DNA of 64,000 nucleotides, taken from the NCBI RefSeq assembly GCF_014495845.1, contig NZ_CP061080.1, forward strand, positions 2,965,001-3,029,000, written 5' to 3'. The position numbers were made by a program, and so were the translations under genes. Positions 1-7,849 of the stretch are shown here, piece by piece; within the stretch, counting starts at the first letter, position 1; the number at the start of each line of letters is the position of its first letter. This DNA comes from Aquibium microcysteis (lineage in GTDB: Bacteria > Pseudomonadota > Alphaproteobacteria > Rhizobiales > Rhizobiaceae). The notes under the pieces were generated by a model, which searched no databases, was not told where the DNA came from, and saw only the letters and a list, made by a program, of their open reading frames with translations.

Positions 1-501
1 ATCGCGTCGCAGGCCGCGAGGCTGCCTCTGTCGACCCTCGCGCATACGCCCTACGAGGAGATGCTCGTCCGCGAGCTCGACCTCCTTCAAGGCCTCGTCG
101 CGGCCTATCTGGACGAGCGCTGGTTCCGCAACGGTCGCTACGTGACCCTGTTCTCGACGATTCCGGCGGAGGTCCTTGCTCCAGTCGGACGCGCCGTTCG
201 CGAGACCGGCGACGACCGCCTCTTGCGCGCCACCGCTTCGGCCATCCTGGTTCCGGCACTCGATCGGCTCGACCAGCTGGAGCGCGGCGACCTCGACGCG
301 GACGCGTTCGCGACGGTCGCGGAGACGGGGCGCCGGCTCGCGGACTGGATCGAGAGGATGATCGCGGCGGATACGTCGCTCACGAGCCAGGATCCGCGCA
401 GGATCGGTCTGGACCGGCTTCGGAGCAGCCATGGACCGTCCATGGACGCGCTTCTCCTCGATCTGCGCGGGAGGTGCTTCGATGCCGACCGTTCGGAATG
501 A
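1..501 (+). CDS. Unknown protein, 5' end outside window
   Basis: The frame is open from the first base, so the gene starts upstream; an internal ATG at 61 is not obviously the true start. The visible 166 residues are mostly helical and acidic/leucine-rich, with no signal peptide, membrane segment or motif that I recognise. Its last 20 bases overlap the following L,D-transpeptidase gene, so the two are probably cotranscribed. It ends about 1 kb from the 3' end of the type III secretion block, but nothing in the sequence ties it to secretion. Function unknown. Confidence 0.6.
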   Translation: MASQAARLPLSTLAHTPYEEMLVRELDLLQGLVAAYLDERWFRNGRYVTLFSTIPAEVLAPVGRAVRETGDDRLLRATASAILVPALDRLDQLERGDLDADAFATVAETGRRLADWIERMIAADTSLTSQDPRRIGLDRLRSSHGPSMDALLLDLRGRCFDADRSE

Positions 502-1162
502 GCAGTCCAGCCATCGCGCCACCCCTCGGCCGGTGGTCGACCGGCGCACCTTCGTGGCCATGGTCCTCTCGGTCGCCGCGACGGGATGCGCGAGCGACGG
601 CACCGATGGCGAACTGCTGGAGGTCGACTATGCGCGGCCGGTCTTCGACGAGGCGCATTTCGTTCCGGGTGTCCCCTCCGGAACCCTGCGCCGGAAGCAC
701 CGGCGGCAGGTCGTCGCCTATCTGACCGCCGAGCAGCCGGGGACGGTGGTGGTTGAGACCGGAGCGCGCTTCCTCTACCTCGTGCAGCCCGGCGGCCGCG
801 CGATCCGCTACGGGATCGGCATCGGTCGCGAAGGCTTTCTGTGGAAGGGTCGGGCGACGGTGGGTGCGAAGCGCGCCTGGCCGACCTGGACGCCGCCCGC
901 CGAGATGATCGCACGCGATCCGCGGCTGGGGGCCTTCGGCGGGGGAGCCGGAGGAATGAGCGGCGGCACCGACAATCCGCTCGGGGCGCGTGCCCTCTAC
1001 CTCCACCGCGACGGTCGCGACACGCTCTACCGCATCCACGGCACGAACGACGCAGGGTCCCTCGGCTCGGAGGTCACCGCCGGCTGCGTCCGGATGCTGA
1101 ACGTCGACGTGATCGATCTGTACGACCGCGTTCCGCAGGGTGCGACGGTCGTCGTCCTGTGA
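482..1162 (+). CDS. L,D-transpeptidase (YkuD domain) lipoprotein
   Basis: Predicted periplasmic L,D-transpeptidase, a family that makes 3-3 cross-links in peptidoglycan or attaches proteins to it. The N-terminus has an RR-x-F segment, a short hydrophobic stretch and the lipobox-like AATGC, suggesting an exported lipoprotein, possibly by the Tat route. The C-terminal half holds the YkuD signature: histidine in IHGTND and the catalytic cysteine in TAGCVRM. The usual S/T-H-G-C context is relaxed to T-A-G-C. I chose the ATG at 482 because the in-frame upstream extension (ATG at 431) lies inside the previous gene. With 226 residues it is a single-domain enzyme. Alphaproteobacteria carry many paralogues, so no specific role is implied. 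Confidence 0.88.
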   Translation: MPTVRNEQSSHRATPRPVVDRRTFVAMVLSVAATGCASDGTDGELLEVDYARPVFDEAHFVPGVPSGTLRRKHRRQVVAYLTAEQPGTVVVETGARFLYLVQPGGRAIRYGIGIGREGFLWKGRATVGAKRAWPTWTPPAEMIARDPRLGAFGGGAGGMSGGTDNPLGARALYLHRDGRDTLYRIHGTNDAGSLGSEVTAGCVRMLNVDVIDLYDRVPQGATVVVL

Positions 1163-1285
1163 CGGTCGTCCCCTGAGGCAGTTCTCCCGAAGGTGGGTAC
1201 CGGTTTCGATCGGGAGACAGGTGCGGAGACAGGAACCTGAAGCGCGGAGCAAATCCGAAGGAGCGCACTGCGCTTTCGGGGCCGG

Positions 1286-1520
1286 TCATACTACTGGGCT
1301 TTACCTTCGACCCTCGCGCCGCCCCTCATCCGCCTGCCGGCACCTTCTCCCCGTAACACGGGGAGAAGAACGCTGTCACCGACGGCTTCGCCGGTCGCAA
1401 AGGTCGCCTACCTGGTGCCGATGTCGCGGCCGTGCCCCCTTCTCCCCGCTTGCGGGGAGAAGGTGCCGGCAGGCGGATGAGGGGCAGCGCCGTGGGTCAG
1501 TCGAAAAGACCGCTGGTATC
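1286..1520. repeat. 235-bp palindromic element, copy A
   Basis: This stretch is repeated without gaps and in the same orientation at 11833-12067; I count six mismatches in 235 bases. It contains a perfect 33-base inverted repeat (1321-1353 and 1453-1485) and a smaller internal hairpin, CCCCGTAACACGGGG. It resembles the mosaic intergenic palindromes (RIME-like) common in Rhizobiales. Its right end overlaps the TGA of the last gene of the translocon operon, so the element is the immediate 3' untranslated region of that operon and may end transcription or protect the mRNA end. Confidence 0.88.
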
Positions 1521-3027
1521 AGATCTGGTAGCGCTGCCGGCGCGAGAGCCCCTTGCGGATCTGGTCGGCGACGTCCTGCGCCCATTCCGGCAGCTGCGTT
1601 CCCTTCCGCAGCAGATCCTCGACCGACTTCTCGATCTCGCGCAGGGCCGAGGTGAGCGCGAGCAGCCAGGCCATGAGTTTGACCGCTTCCTTCTTCTCCA
1701 CGCGGGCGAACAGGTCCTGCAGCGCCTTGAGCAGGCGGGCATTGGCGCCGATCGAGGTGAGGTAGGCAATCATCTCCTCCGGCGTCAGCTTGAACTCCTC
1801 GGCACCCGCAGCCGCGAGCTGCCCGGACGCCCGGCGGGCATCGGCGGCATGCGCCGGGTTCTCGTATGCGCGCGGAAAGGGCCAGCCCGGTATCATCGCG
1901 GCGTTGAGGATCACGGCGGCCAGCATCTCGCGCGAGACAGCCTGATCCGGGCGGTTGCCCAGGGCCGCGATGGCGGAGAGGAACGCCTCTCTCGCGACGG
2001 CGGGCATGCTGCCGGCCGCGAGCGGTCCGGCGATCGCCGACGTGCGCATCGGATCGACACCCGCCCCGGAACCGGACGTCGCCGCGGCCGACAGGAGAGC
2101 CTCGGTCTCCGCGAGCGTCAGGATCCCCGGCGCCCGCTCCGGGCCGACCGTCGGCGGCGTCTGCTGCAGCCCGGCGCCTGCGCCCGCGAGGCTGCGCGGG
2201 GTCGCGACGTCCTCGGCCGCCCCGATCACCGGGGCCGCTCGTGCCGCGCCTGCGGAAGACGTGGCCGGGCTGGTGGCGCCGGCGCCCGGAAGCTCTGCCG
2301 CTCCCCGCGGGTCGGCGAGGAAGGCGGCGGCGCCCGGAAGGTGGGTGCCAACCGCCTGGCCGGACCTGCGCGGATCGGCGGCTACGGCACCGGGATCTGC
2401 GCCTGTGCCACGCGCCGTCGCATCTCCCGCCGCTCCGCCCGCGCCTGCGAGGCTCGCCGGTTGCAGGGCGGGCACTCGCGCGAGGTCTCGCGTCTGCGGT
2501 TGCCCGGGCGGTTCCGCGCTCCGCTGATCGGTGACGGCAGCCGCATTCGCCTGGACCGGCGAGGCGTCCGGCCTGTCGCCTGACGTGCCGTGCGGCCGGG
2601 TCAGTCCGGCGAGGGTGAGGGATGCGGCCGGTGTCATCCGCATGCGCTGGACCGTATCGGCCGGCGCAGCATCCGCGGGCCGTGCGTCCGCTGCAGCCCG
2701 CATGGCCGGCTCGAGCTGGTCGGGTACGACGTCGCTCGCGGAGCGGACCGGGGCAGCACCCGCCGCAGGAAAGGCGGAAAACGACGGAACCGGCCGCGGG
2801 ACCGCGGCTTCGGCGGGCTGCGGACGTGCGGAGACTCCGCCCTCCGCCGGCCGCCGATCCGCAGCCCGCTCCGGCAAACCCGCCGCTGGCGCGTCCGGCG
2901 GGTTGCCGCCGCCGGTCGGAGCGGCTGCCGGCGCCGCATCGCCGAGAATGTCCTTGCTGAGCTGGGCAATCAGCGCGCCCTGCATCAGCCTGACATAGAC
3001 GGCGCCGAAATCCCCGCCCACGCTCAC
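1519..3027 (-). CDS. Ala/Pro-rich protein of the translocon operon
   Basis: I do not recognise this 502-residue protein. Residues 1 to about 380 are low-complexity, rich in Ala, Pro, Gly and Asp. The last ~90 residues form a compact predicted helical domain with alternating charged and hydrophobic residues (LTPEEMIAYLTSIGANARLL, then KALQDLFARVEKKEAVK). The start is GTG at 3027, whose GTGA overlaps the stop of the upstream SycD-like gene, implying translational coupling. It is the last gene of the block from SctW to the translocators. Disorder plus a helical tail, and a location downstream of chaperone genes, fit a secreted substrate or a needle-length type regulator. Neither is proven. Confidence 0.65.
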   Translation of the reverse strand: MSVGGDFGAVYVRLMQGALIAQLSKDILGDAAPAAAPTGGGNPPDAPAAGLPERAADRRPAEGGVSARPQPAEAAVPRPVPSFSAFPAAGAAPVRSASDVVPDQLEPAMRAAADARPADAAPADTVQRMRMTPAASLTLAGLTRPHGTSGDRPDASPVQANAAAVTDQRSAEPPGQPQTRDLARVPALQPASLAGAGGAAGDATARGTGADPGAVAADPRRSGQAVGTHLPGAAAFLADPRGAAELPGAGATSPATSSAGAARAAPVIGAAEDVATPRSLAGAGAGLQQTPPTVGPERAPGILTLAETEALLSAAATSGSGAGVDPMRTSAIAGPLAAGSMPAVAREAFLSAIAALGNRPDQAVSREMLAAVILNAAMIPGWPFPRAYENPAHAADARRASGQLAAAGAEEFKLTPEEMIAYLTSIGANARLLKALQDLFARVEKKEAVKLMAWLLALTSALREIEKSVEDLLRKGTQLPEWAQDVADQIRKGLSRRQRYQI

Positions 3028-3605
3028 CCCCCTCGCCGGACCTGGAGCGCGAGCTTGAAGCGCGCGGTCTCGTCCTGGATCGGCGCCGTGAGCTGCTCGA
3101 TCCCCGCCTCGACGCGCGGCAGGAGTGCTGCCGCCGCCTCGAACTCGCCGCGCCGCATATGCGCCTCGAGGAGGTGGAAGAGCGGAACGGCCCAGTCGTC
3201 GCGCAAGCTGCTGGCGGTCGAGAACGCCACCATGGCGCTGTTGAAGTCCTCGCGGACCCGGGCGCAGATGCCGAGGCCCATCCAGTGGTCGGCGCGCTTG
3301 CCGTCGAGGGTGCACAGCGTCCGGAACAGCGCTTCCGACCGGTCGACGTGACCGGCATCGAAGAGCGCGAAGGCGCGTGCGTAGAGGTTCTCGATCAGCT
3401 GCGGCGAGAGGCCGAGGGCGGCGGCGGGCGCCGTGCCGGAGTCCAGCGCCTTCGCCAACCCTCCGAAGGCGCGTCCGCCGAGCGTATCGAACAGCGATTG
3501 CAGGACGCCGATGTCCTCGGGCCCGAGGCCGAACAGCCGCTGCAGCACGCCGGCCGATGCGTTGGCGGGTGGCGGGGGGCCATCCCCTGTTCCGTCGGGC
3601 GCCAC
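3024..3605 (-). CDS. SycD/LcrH-like TPR chaperone (second copy)
   Basis: This 193-residue TPR-type protein resembles class II type III chaperones, which hold hydrophobic translocators in the cytoplasm. It shares the diagnostic block GTAPAAALGLS followed by an LYARAFALFDAGHVDRSEAL helix pair with the clearer SycD homologue at 6790-7359 (GATPAAALGLD). Residues 1-25 are a Pro/Gly-rich leader not seen in classical SycD. The start is GTG at 3605, 9 bases after the upstream TPR gene. The stop overlaps the start of the next gene (GTGA). It could serve the downstream Ala/Pro-rich protein or a translocator. Confidence 0.7.
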   Translation of the reverse strand: MAPDGTGDGPPPPANASAGVLQRLFGLGPEDIGVLQSLFDTLGGRAFGGLAKALDSGTAPAAALGLSPQLIENLYARAFALFDAGHVDRSEALFRTLCTLDGKRADHWMGLGICARVREDFNSAMVAFSTASSLRDDWAVPLFHLLEAHMRRGEFEAAAALLPRVEAGIEQLTAPIQDETARFKLALQVRRGG

Positions 3606-3614
3606 GCCGGCCGC

Positions 3615-4064
3615 CTAGCCGCGACCGGACAGCGAGAGGATGCGCTCGGCACGCTCCCGCAGCCCGGCATCGTCGGGCAGGCGCGACAGCCGGATGGCGT
3701 CGGCGAGATCCTCGCGCGCCTCATCGGCCAGACCGAGCCCGAGACAGGCCCGGCCCGAGATGAAATAGCCCCGCGGATCCGTCGGCCGGCCCGCGATCAC
3801 GGCCGCTCCTGCCTGCAGTGCCAGGTCGAAATGACCGAGCGCGATCGACGCGTCCGCCAGGCCGATCTGGAAGCCCGTATCGTCGGGCGAAAGCACCACG
3901 AGCAGGGAGTAGATCCGCTGCGCGCCGGCGAAATCACCCGCCATCATCTTCATGTGCCCGACATGCGCGAGCGCCCGCAGCTCGCTCGTCTGCAGCCCGT
4001 AGCTGTCGCGGAGCGCCTTTCCCAGCCGCTCCAGTTCCTTCGCCTCGCCGGTCGCCGCGTCCAT
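3615..4064 (-). CDS. TPR-repeat protein of the T3SS translocon operon
   Basis: A 149-residue all-helical protein with about three degenerate tetratricopeptide repeats, for example ALAHVGHMKMMAGDFAGA and YFISGRACLGLGLADEA. It has no signal peptide. An excellent ribosome site (AGGAAGGAAC) precedes the ATG. Its position between a CesT-type and a SycD-like chaperone gene suggests a type III chaperone or co-chaperone, with SycD- or YscG-type TPR folds as the nearest models. A specific partner cannot be assigned. Confidence 0.65.
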   Translation of the reverse strand: MDAATGEAKELERLGKALRDSYGLQTSELRALAHVGHMKMMAGDFAGAQRIYSLLVVLSPDDTGFQIGLADASIALGHFDLALQAGAAVIAGRPTDPRGYFISGRACLGLGLADEAREDLADAIRLSRLPDDAGLRERAERILSLSGRG

Positions 4065-4099
4065 GTGGTTCCTTCCTTTCCGTTATTCCGGCCACCGCC

Positions 4100-4618
4100 C
4101 TAGGGACGGAAGATGAATGCATCGGCCGCCGGAGCCGGCTGTCCGCGCAGGCCCGACGCCGTTCCGGCGAGGCCGGAACCGTCGAGATGCGCACCCTGCC
4201 ACTCCATCTGTTCGATCATGTCCTCGATCGCCGATTTCAGCGCCACGCCGACCTGGCTGCGCGGCGCAGCGAGGCTGACGCGCGCCTGGAGGCGCAGCCG
4301 CAGGGCGTCCGGCTCGTCCGGGACCGCCTCGGCACCGGCACTCGTGCCGTTCGATGCCGCGAGCCCGAGCGCCGTGTGCAGCACGGCCGCGATCTGGCGC
4401 TCGCGCATCGCCGCGTCCGCGGCGAAACGCGGACCGTCGACGGTCTCGATCAGCACCGAGCGTCCGTTCGGCGAGACGCCGAGGCGCAGCCCGACCTGCC
4501 CCGCCCGCGTATCGACCGAGATCTCGTGGCGCCCGTCGGCGATCTCCTCGCGCAGCGGCGCAGGCTGGTCGAGGAGCACGTAGAGCGCGTCGAGCGCCTG
4601 CGCGAAGCTCGTTTCCAT
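4100..4618 (-). CDS. CesT-family-like type III secretion chaperone
   Basis: This 172-residue protein is probably an alpha/beta class I chaperone. It opens with an amphipathic helix (FAQALDALYVLLDQ). Strand-like segments follow (HEISVDTRAGQVGLRLGVSP, SVLIETVDGP), then a helix. The C-terminal part (AAPRSQVGVALKSAIEDMI) is longer than in a minimal CesT protein. It lies 25 bases downstream of sctB, in the order translocator then chaperone. The fold is judged from pattern only. It may serve a substrate encoded elsewhere, since translocators normally use the SycD-type proteins also present here. Confidence 0.6.
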   Translation of the reverse strand: METSFAQALDALYVLLDQPAPLREEIADGRHEISVDTRAGQVGLRLGVSPNGRSVLIETVDGPRFAADAAMRERQIAAVLHTALGLAASNGTSAGAEAVPDEPDALRLRLQARVSLAAPRSQVGVALKSAIEDMIEQMEWQGAHLDGSGLAGTASGLRGQPAPAADAFIFRP

Positions 4619-4643
4619 GACGGTTCCTCCGGCCCTTCGCCCG

Positions 4644-5489
4644 TCAGCCGCGCGTGATCGAGGACATGCGCTCGATCTCGGCGTTGCGGATCTCCTTCAT
4701 GAACTGGATCACCGACTGGATGACCTGGGTCAGGTCCTCGGAGAACTTCTTCTCGATGTCCTGCTGGTTCAGCGAATCCTGCGAGCCCGCCTGCATTTCC
4801 TGGCTGTCGGCCTGAAGGTTGCTTGCGTCGGCCTGCTGCATCGCGCCGGCCTGCTGACCGCCGCTGCCGGCGATCGAACTGCCCGCGCCGGCGAAGGAGT
4901 TGATCGCCTGCTGCTGGGCCGTATGGATCGTGCTCGCCCTGTTCATCACGGCGTCGGATCCGAACTTCATGTTCGAGAACTTCGCCTGCATGCCGAGCGA
5001 CATCGCCCCGCCCAGAATCTGCATGGCACCGCTGATGATACCGCCGACGAGCGAGGAGATCGCCGCGTCCTCCTGCTTGTCGGCCGCGTCGCGGCTCATC
5101 TGCGCGCCCTCGAGCATCTGGGTCTTCGCCGATTCCCGCGCGTTCGCGCGCTGCTCGACCGCGTTCTGGCGCTGCGAATTCATGAGCTCGATCAGCGCCG
5201 CGAACAGCGACGTGCGGTCGGAGGCCCCGGCGATGAAGTCCTTCAGCTTCGCTGCCAGCATCTCCGGCGTCACTCCCGGCGGCAGGGAGAAGCTCTCCGG
5301 ACCGGTCACCGTCTTGCCGTTCGACTTGCCGTTGGTGCCGCCGATCAGCTCCTTCAGCATGTCCGGCGTGAACGTGATCCCCGTCATGCCGCCGGAGGTC
5401 GTCTTCGTGGTCTGCTTGGTCTCGCCGGTCTGGCCGGGGATGACGGTGGTCGTCGGCTGGCCGACATTCGTGGTGTTGATCGTGTTCAT
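4644..5489 (-). CDS. sctB: T3SS translocator SctB (YopD-like)
   Basis: Minor hydrophobic translocator that, with SctE, forms the pore in the host membrane. The 281 residues show the YopD plan: a polar Thr/Gly-rich secreted N-terminus, one hydrophobic segment at about 142-168 (SSLVGGIISGAMQILGGAMS), a Gln/Ala-rich region, and a C-terminal amphipathic helix (VIQSVIQFMKEIRNAEIER). It follows sctE with a 34-base gap and has an AGGA ribosome site. The order gatekeeper, chaperone, SycD, SctE, SctB is the one used by Ysc-type injectisomes. Confidence 0.85.
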   Translation of the reverse strand: MNTINTTNVGQPTTTVIPGQTGETKQTTKTTSGGMTGITFTPDMLKELIGGTNGKSNGKTVTGPESFSLPPGVTPEMLAAKLKDFIAGASDRTSLFAALIELMNSQRQNAVEQRANARESAKTQMLEGAQMSRDAADKQEDAAISSLVGGIISGAMQILGGAMSLGMQAKFSNMKFGSDAVMNRASTIHTAQQQAINSFAGAGSSIAGSGGQQAGAMQQADASNLQADSQEMQAGSQDSLNQQDIEKKFSEDLTQVIQSVIQFMKEIRNAEIERMSSITRG

Positions 5490-5523
5490 CGTTCGGTCCT
5501 GTCGGTTTGCCGCGCCTTCGTCC

Positions 5524-6744
5524 TCAGCCGGAGAAGCGCGTGCGCATGAGGCTGTCGGTGCGGTCGGTGATGCCCTGGATCGCGGAATCCAGGATCTGGT
5601 TCGAAATCTGGTTGGCGTTCATCAGCATCTCGAGCGCCTGGTCGATCAGGCTCTCCAGCGTCTTCTGGATGGCATCCATTTCCTGGCCCTCGGCCTCGAG
5701 GCGCTTGGCTTCGGCCTGCGCCTTCTGGCTGTCCGACACCAGCGTGGCCGTGACGATGCCGGTCGTCCCGCCGCCGATCTGGGAGACCGCATTGCCCACG
5801 GTCGAGACGGTCTTCATCGTGTTGATCGTCGAACTCGAGATCTGGGCCGTCCCCTGCAGCACCGAATTCATCGAACTCGCCTTGGAGCCGAGATTGATGG
5901 CGACGTGAGCCAGTGTGTTGCCGACGTTCGAAGCGGTCTGGCTTCCGGTGTTGATGGCGGTCGTCAGCGCCGCGCTGGCGATCTTGCCGATGGCCTTGGC
6001 CACCGCGCTCAGGAGAGCGGGGCCGAGCGTCACCGCGATCGTCGCCACCGACAGCGCGATCGTCAGGCCGGACATCACCTTGCCGAAGACCTCGTCGGCC
6101 TTGGCGATCTCCTCGTCGCTCTTGCCGAGCGACTTCGCCACCAGGCCCGCGATCCCGAGCCCTCCGCTCGCGTCCTTCGCAACGGAATCGGCGAACTGGA
6201 TCGTCATCGCGATCGCGCCGGCGATGAGAAGGGCCGCGACGCCGACGCCCACGCCCGTCGCCATCATCACGCCGGCCGCGATGTAGGTGAAGAGCAGCGC
6301 GATCGCCTGGAAGATCTTGGCGAAGATCGCCGCGATACCCGACTTGCGGTCGTTGGCGACCGCTTCCTCGATCTTCTCCTTGCGTTCCTCCAGCTTCGAC
6401 TGCTGCTCCTGCTGCGAGGTACGGATCTTCTCCTGGTTGGACTTCACGCTTTCCAGACTCGTGTCCTCCCGCGTGTCGCTGAGGGCCGCCGACACCTGGG
6501 CGAGGACCAGCTCGACGTCGCCCGACCGCTTCGGCGCGAAGCCGGACGAGGCGAAGATCGAGGCAAAACTCTGCTTCATCGTCTTCGAGACGGTATTCAT
6601 GACGTCCGGCGTGAGGCCGTTGACGCCGCTCACGCCCAGTCCCGTCAGGATCGTCTCGACGTCCTTCATCAGGGACGTCGTGAAGGTATCGGGGGTGATC
6701 GTCGGCGGGACGCTGGTCCCCTTGGGTACCGTCAGATCGGCCAT
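5524..6744 (-). CDS. sctE: T3SS major translocator SctE (YopB-like)
   Basis: Major pore-forming translocator, 406 residues, the usual size for YopB/IpaB relatives. Residues 95-133 are a charged coiled coil (SVKSNQEKIRTSQQEQQSKL). Two hydrophobic regions follow at 137-183 and 222-250. Both are Gly/Ala-rich, as in the helical hairpin that inserts in host membranes. The C-terminal 120 residues are amphipathic (EAKRLEAEGQEMDAIQKTLE). It lies between its likely chaperone (6790-7359) and sctB. There is no Sec signal, as expected for a type III substrate. Confidence 0.88.
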   Translation of the reverse strand: MADLTVPKGTSVPPTITPDTFTTSLMKDVETILTGLGVSGVNGLTPDVMNTVSKTMKQSFASIFASSGFAPKRSGDVELVLAQVSAALSDTREDTSLESVKSNQEKIRTSQQEQQSKLEERKEKIEEAVANDRKSGIAAIFAKIFQAIALLFTYIAAGVMMATGVGVGVAALLIAGAIAMTIQFADSVAKDASGGLGIAGLVAKSLGKSDEEIAKADEVFGKVMSGLTIALSVATIAVTLGPALLSAVAKAIGKIASAALTTAINTGSQTASNVGNTLAHVAINLGSKASSMNSVLQGTAQISSSTINTMKTVSTVGNAVSQIGGGTTGIVTATLVSDSQKAQAEAKRLEAEGQEMDAIQKTLESLIDQALEMLMNANQISNQILDSAIQGITDRTDSLMRTRFSG

Positions 6745-6789
6745 GGACTCGTCCTCTCCGCTGCCGTGCAGGGTTCGTCTGGAGTTGCG

Positions 6790-7359
6790 TCAGCCCTTCG
6801 CGGGCATGTTCTTCAGCGCCCGCACCTCCGCGAGCCGCTGGTCGGCCACCGCGGCAGAGCCGGGCGAACCGTGTCCGCGGCGGGCCTCCTCGCGCGCCAG
6901 GTCGAAGCAGCCCTCGGCATTGTCGAGTTCGCCGACTGCCATCAGGCATTCGCCCAGCCGCAGGTAGCCTTCGGGATTGGTCGCATCCATCGTGATGTAG
7001 TTGGTGTAGAGCTGGGCGGCCGTCTCGAAGCGGCCTTCCATCTGATAGCTCGCAGCCAGCGCGTAGGCGCCGCGCTCCTCGCTCGGATCGAGCGTCATCA
7101 GCGTCGTGAGAACGGCCCGCGCCCGTACCGTGTCGCCCACCTGCAGGAGGTCGTACCCCTTCTCGTACAGCGCCTCGGTGTGCTTCTTGTCGAGCCCGAG
7201 GGCGGCCGCTGGCGTCGCGCCGGCGCGGATCGCGCGGTAGACAGCGTTGTCCTGGAGGCCGAGCTCGCGCATCACGGTATCGATGATCTCAGGTCCCTTC
7301 GTCGCCAGCATCTCGGGGTCGAGATGGCGCAGCGGGTGGTCGTCGAGGATGGACATCAT
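6790..7359 (-). CDS. Translocator chaperone, SycD/LcrH family
   Basis: Class II chaperone predicted to bind SctE and SctB before export. In 189 residues it has the family hallmarks. An N-terminal helix is followed by GATPAAALGLDKKHTEALYE. TPR pairs follow: GYDLLQVGDTVRARAV, ALAASYQMEGRFETAAQLY and LRLGECLMAVGELDNAEGCF. It is directly upstream of sctE (45-base gap), the normal arrangement. The last ~20 residues are a basic tail. The start could be either of two adjacent Met codons; I use the first. Confidence 0.88.
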   Translation of the reverse strand: MMSILDDHPLRHLDPEMLATKGPEIIDTVMRELGLQDNAVYRAIRAGATPAAALGLDKKHTEALYEKGYDLLQVGDTVRARAVLTTLMTLDPSEERGAYALAASYQMEGRFETAAQLYTNYITMDATNPEGYLRLGECLMAVGELDNAEGCFDLAREEARRGHGSPGSAAVADQRLAEVRALKNMPAKG

Positions 7360-7445
7360 GTTGTTCCCGAATGACTGAGCCGGAAGCTAGACCGGCTTCC
7401 CGGCCGGTGCGGTGTCGAAAGGCACAGGGCTTCGCCGATCCGCCC

Positions 7446-7826
7446 TCACGCCGCCGCGGCGACGGCACGCAGGCGGTTCCAGACACCCATCAGGTCCGAC
7501 AGTTCGAACCGCTCCGCGCCGAGCGCGGTCCAGATCACCGCCTTGCCCTTGCGCGACAGGCCGACATGGATGGTCCGGTCGAGCCCCGGATCGTAGCCCG
7601 CCTGGCGCAGCAATGCGGGCAGCGCGGCGTAGCGCGGCGACCGCAGCTCACGCGAGAGGCTCATCACCGCCGGTCCGGTTCCCCCGGCAGGCGGCGTGAA
7701 CGAAAGGGTGCCGGTCGTCTCGAACTCGAAGATGTAGGACCCGTCGCGCGCCGGCGCAGCCACGAGATTCATCGATTCCGCGAAGCGCTGGACGGTGGCG
7801 AGAATGGAATTGGGGAGGCTTGCCAT
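7446..7826 (-). CDS. CesT-family-like T3SS chaperone next to SctW
   Basis: A 126-residue protein with the class I chaperone layout: an N-terminal helix (ILATVQRFAESMNL), a strand pair (SYIFEFETTGTLSF), a central helix (LPALLRQAGYDPG), more strands and a C-terminal helix (LSDLMGVWNRLRA). It sits between sctW (23-base gap) and the SycD gene. In Yersinia the gatekeeper YopN is handled by the small SycN/YscB chaperones, so this protein is a reasonable SctW chaperone by position. The family call is from pattern, not from an alignment. Confidence 0.7.
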   Translation of the reverse strand: MASLPNSILATVQRFAESMNLVAAPARDGSYIFEFETTGTLSFTPPAGGTGPAVMSLSRELRSPRYAALPALLRQAGYDPGLDRTIHVGLSRKGKAVIWTALGAERFELSDLMGVWNRLRAVAAAA

Positions 7827-7849
7827 GGGTTTTCCTGCCGGTTCGTCGA

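Noticed and set aside
5486..6949. A 487-codon minus-strand frame overlapping sctE, and long plus-strand frames over 3159-7374
   Set aside because: Low-complexity Arg/Gly/Asp products in other frames of well-supported translocator genes.
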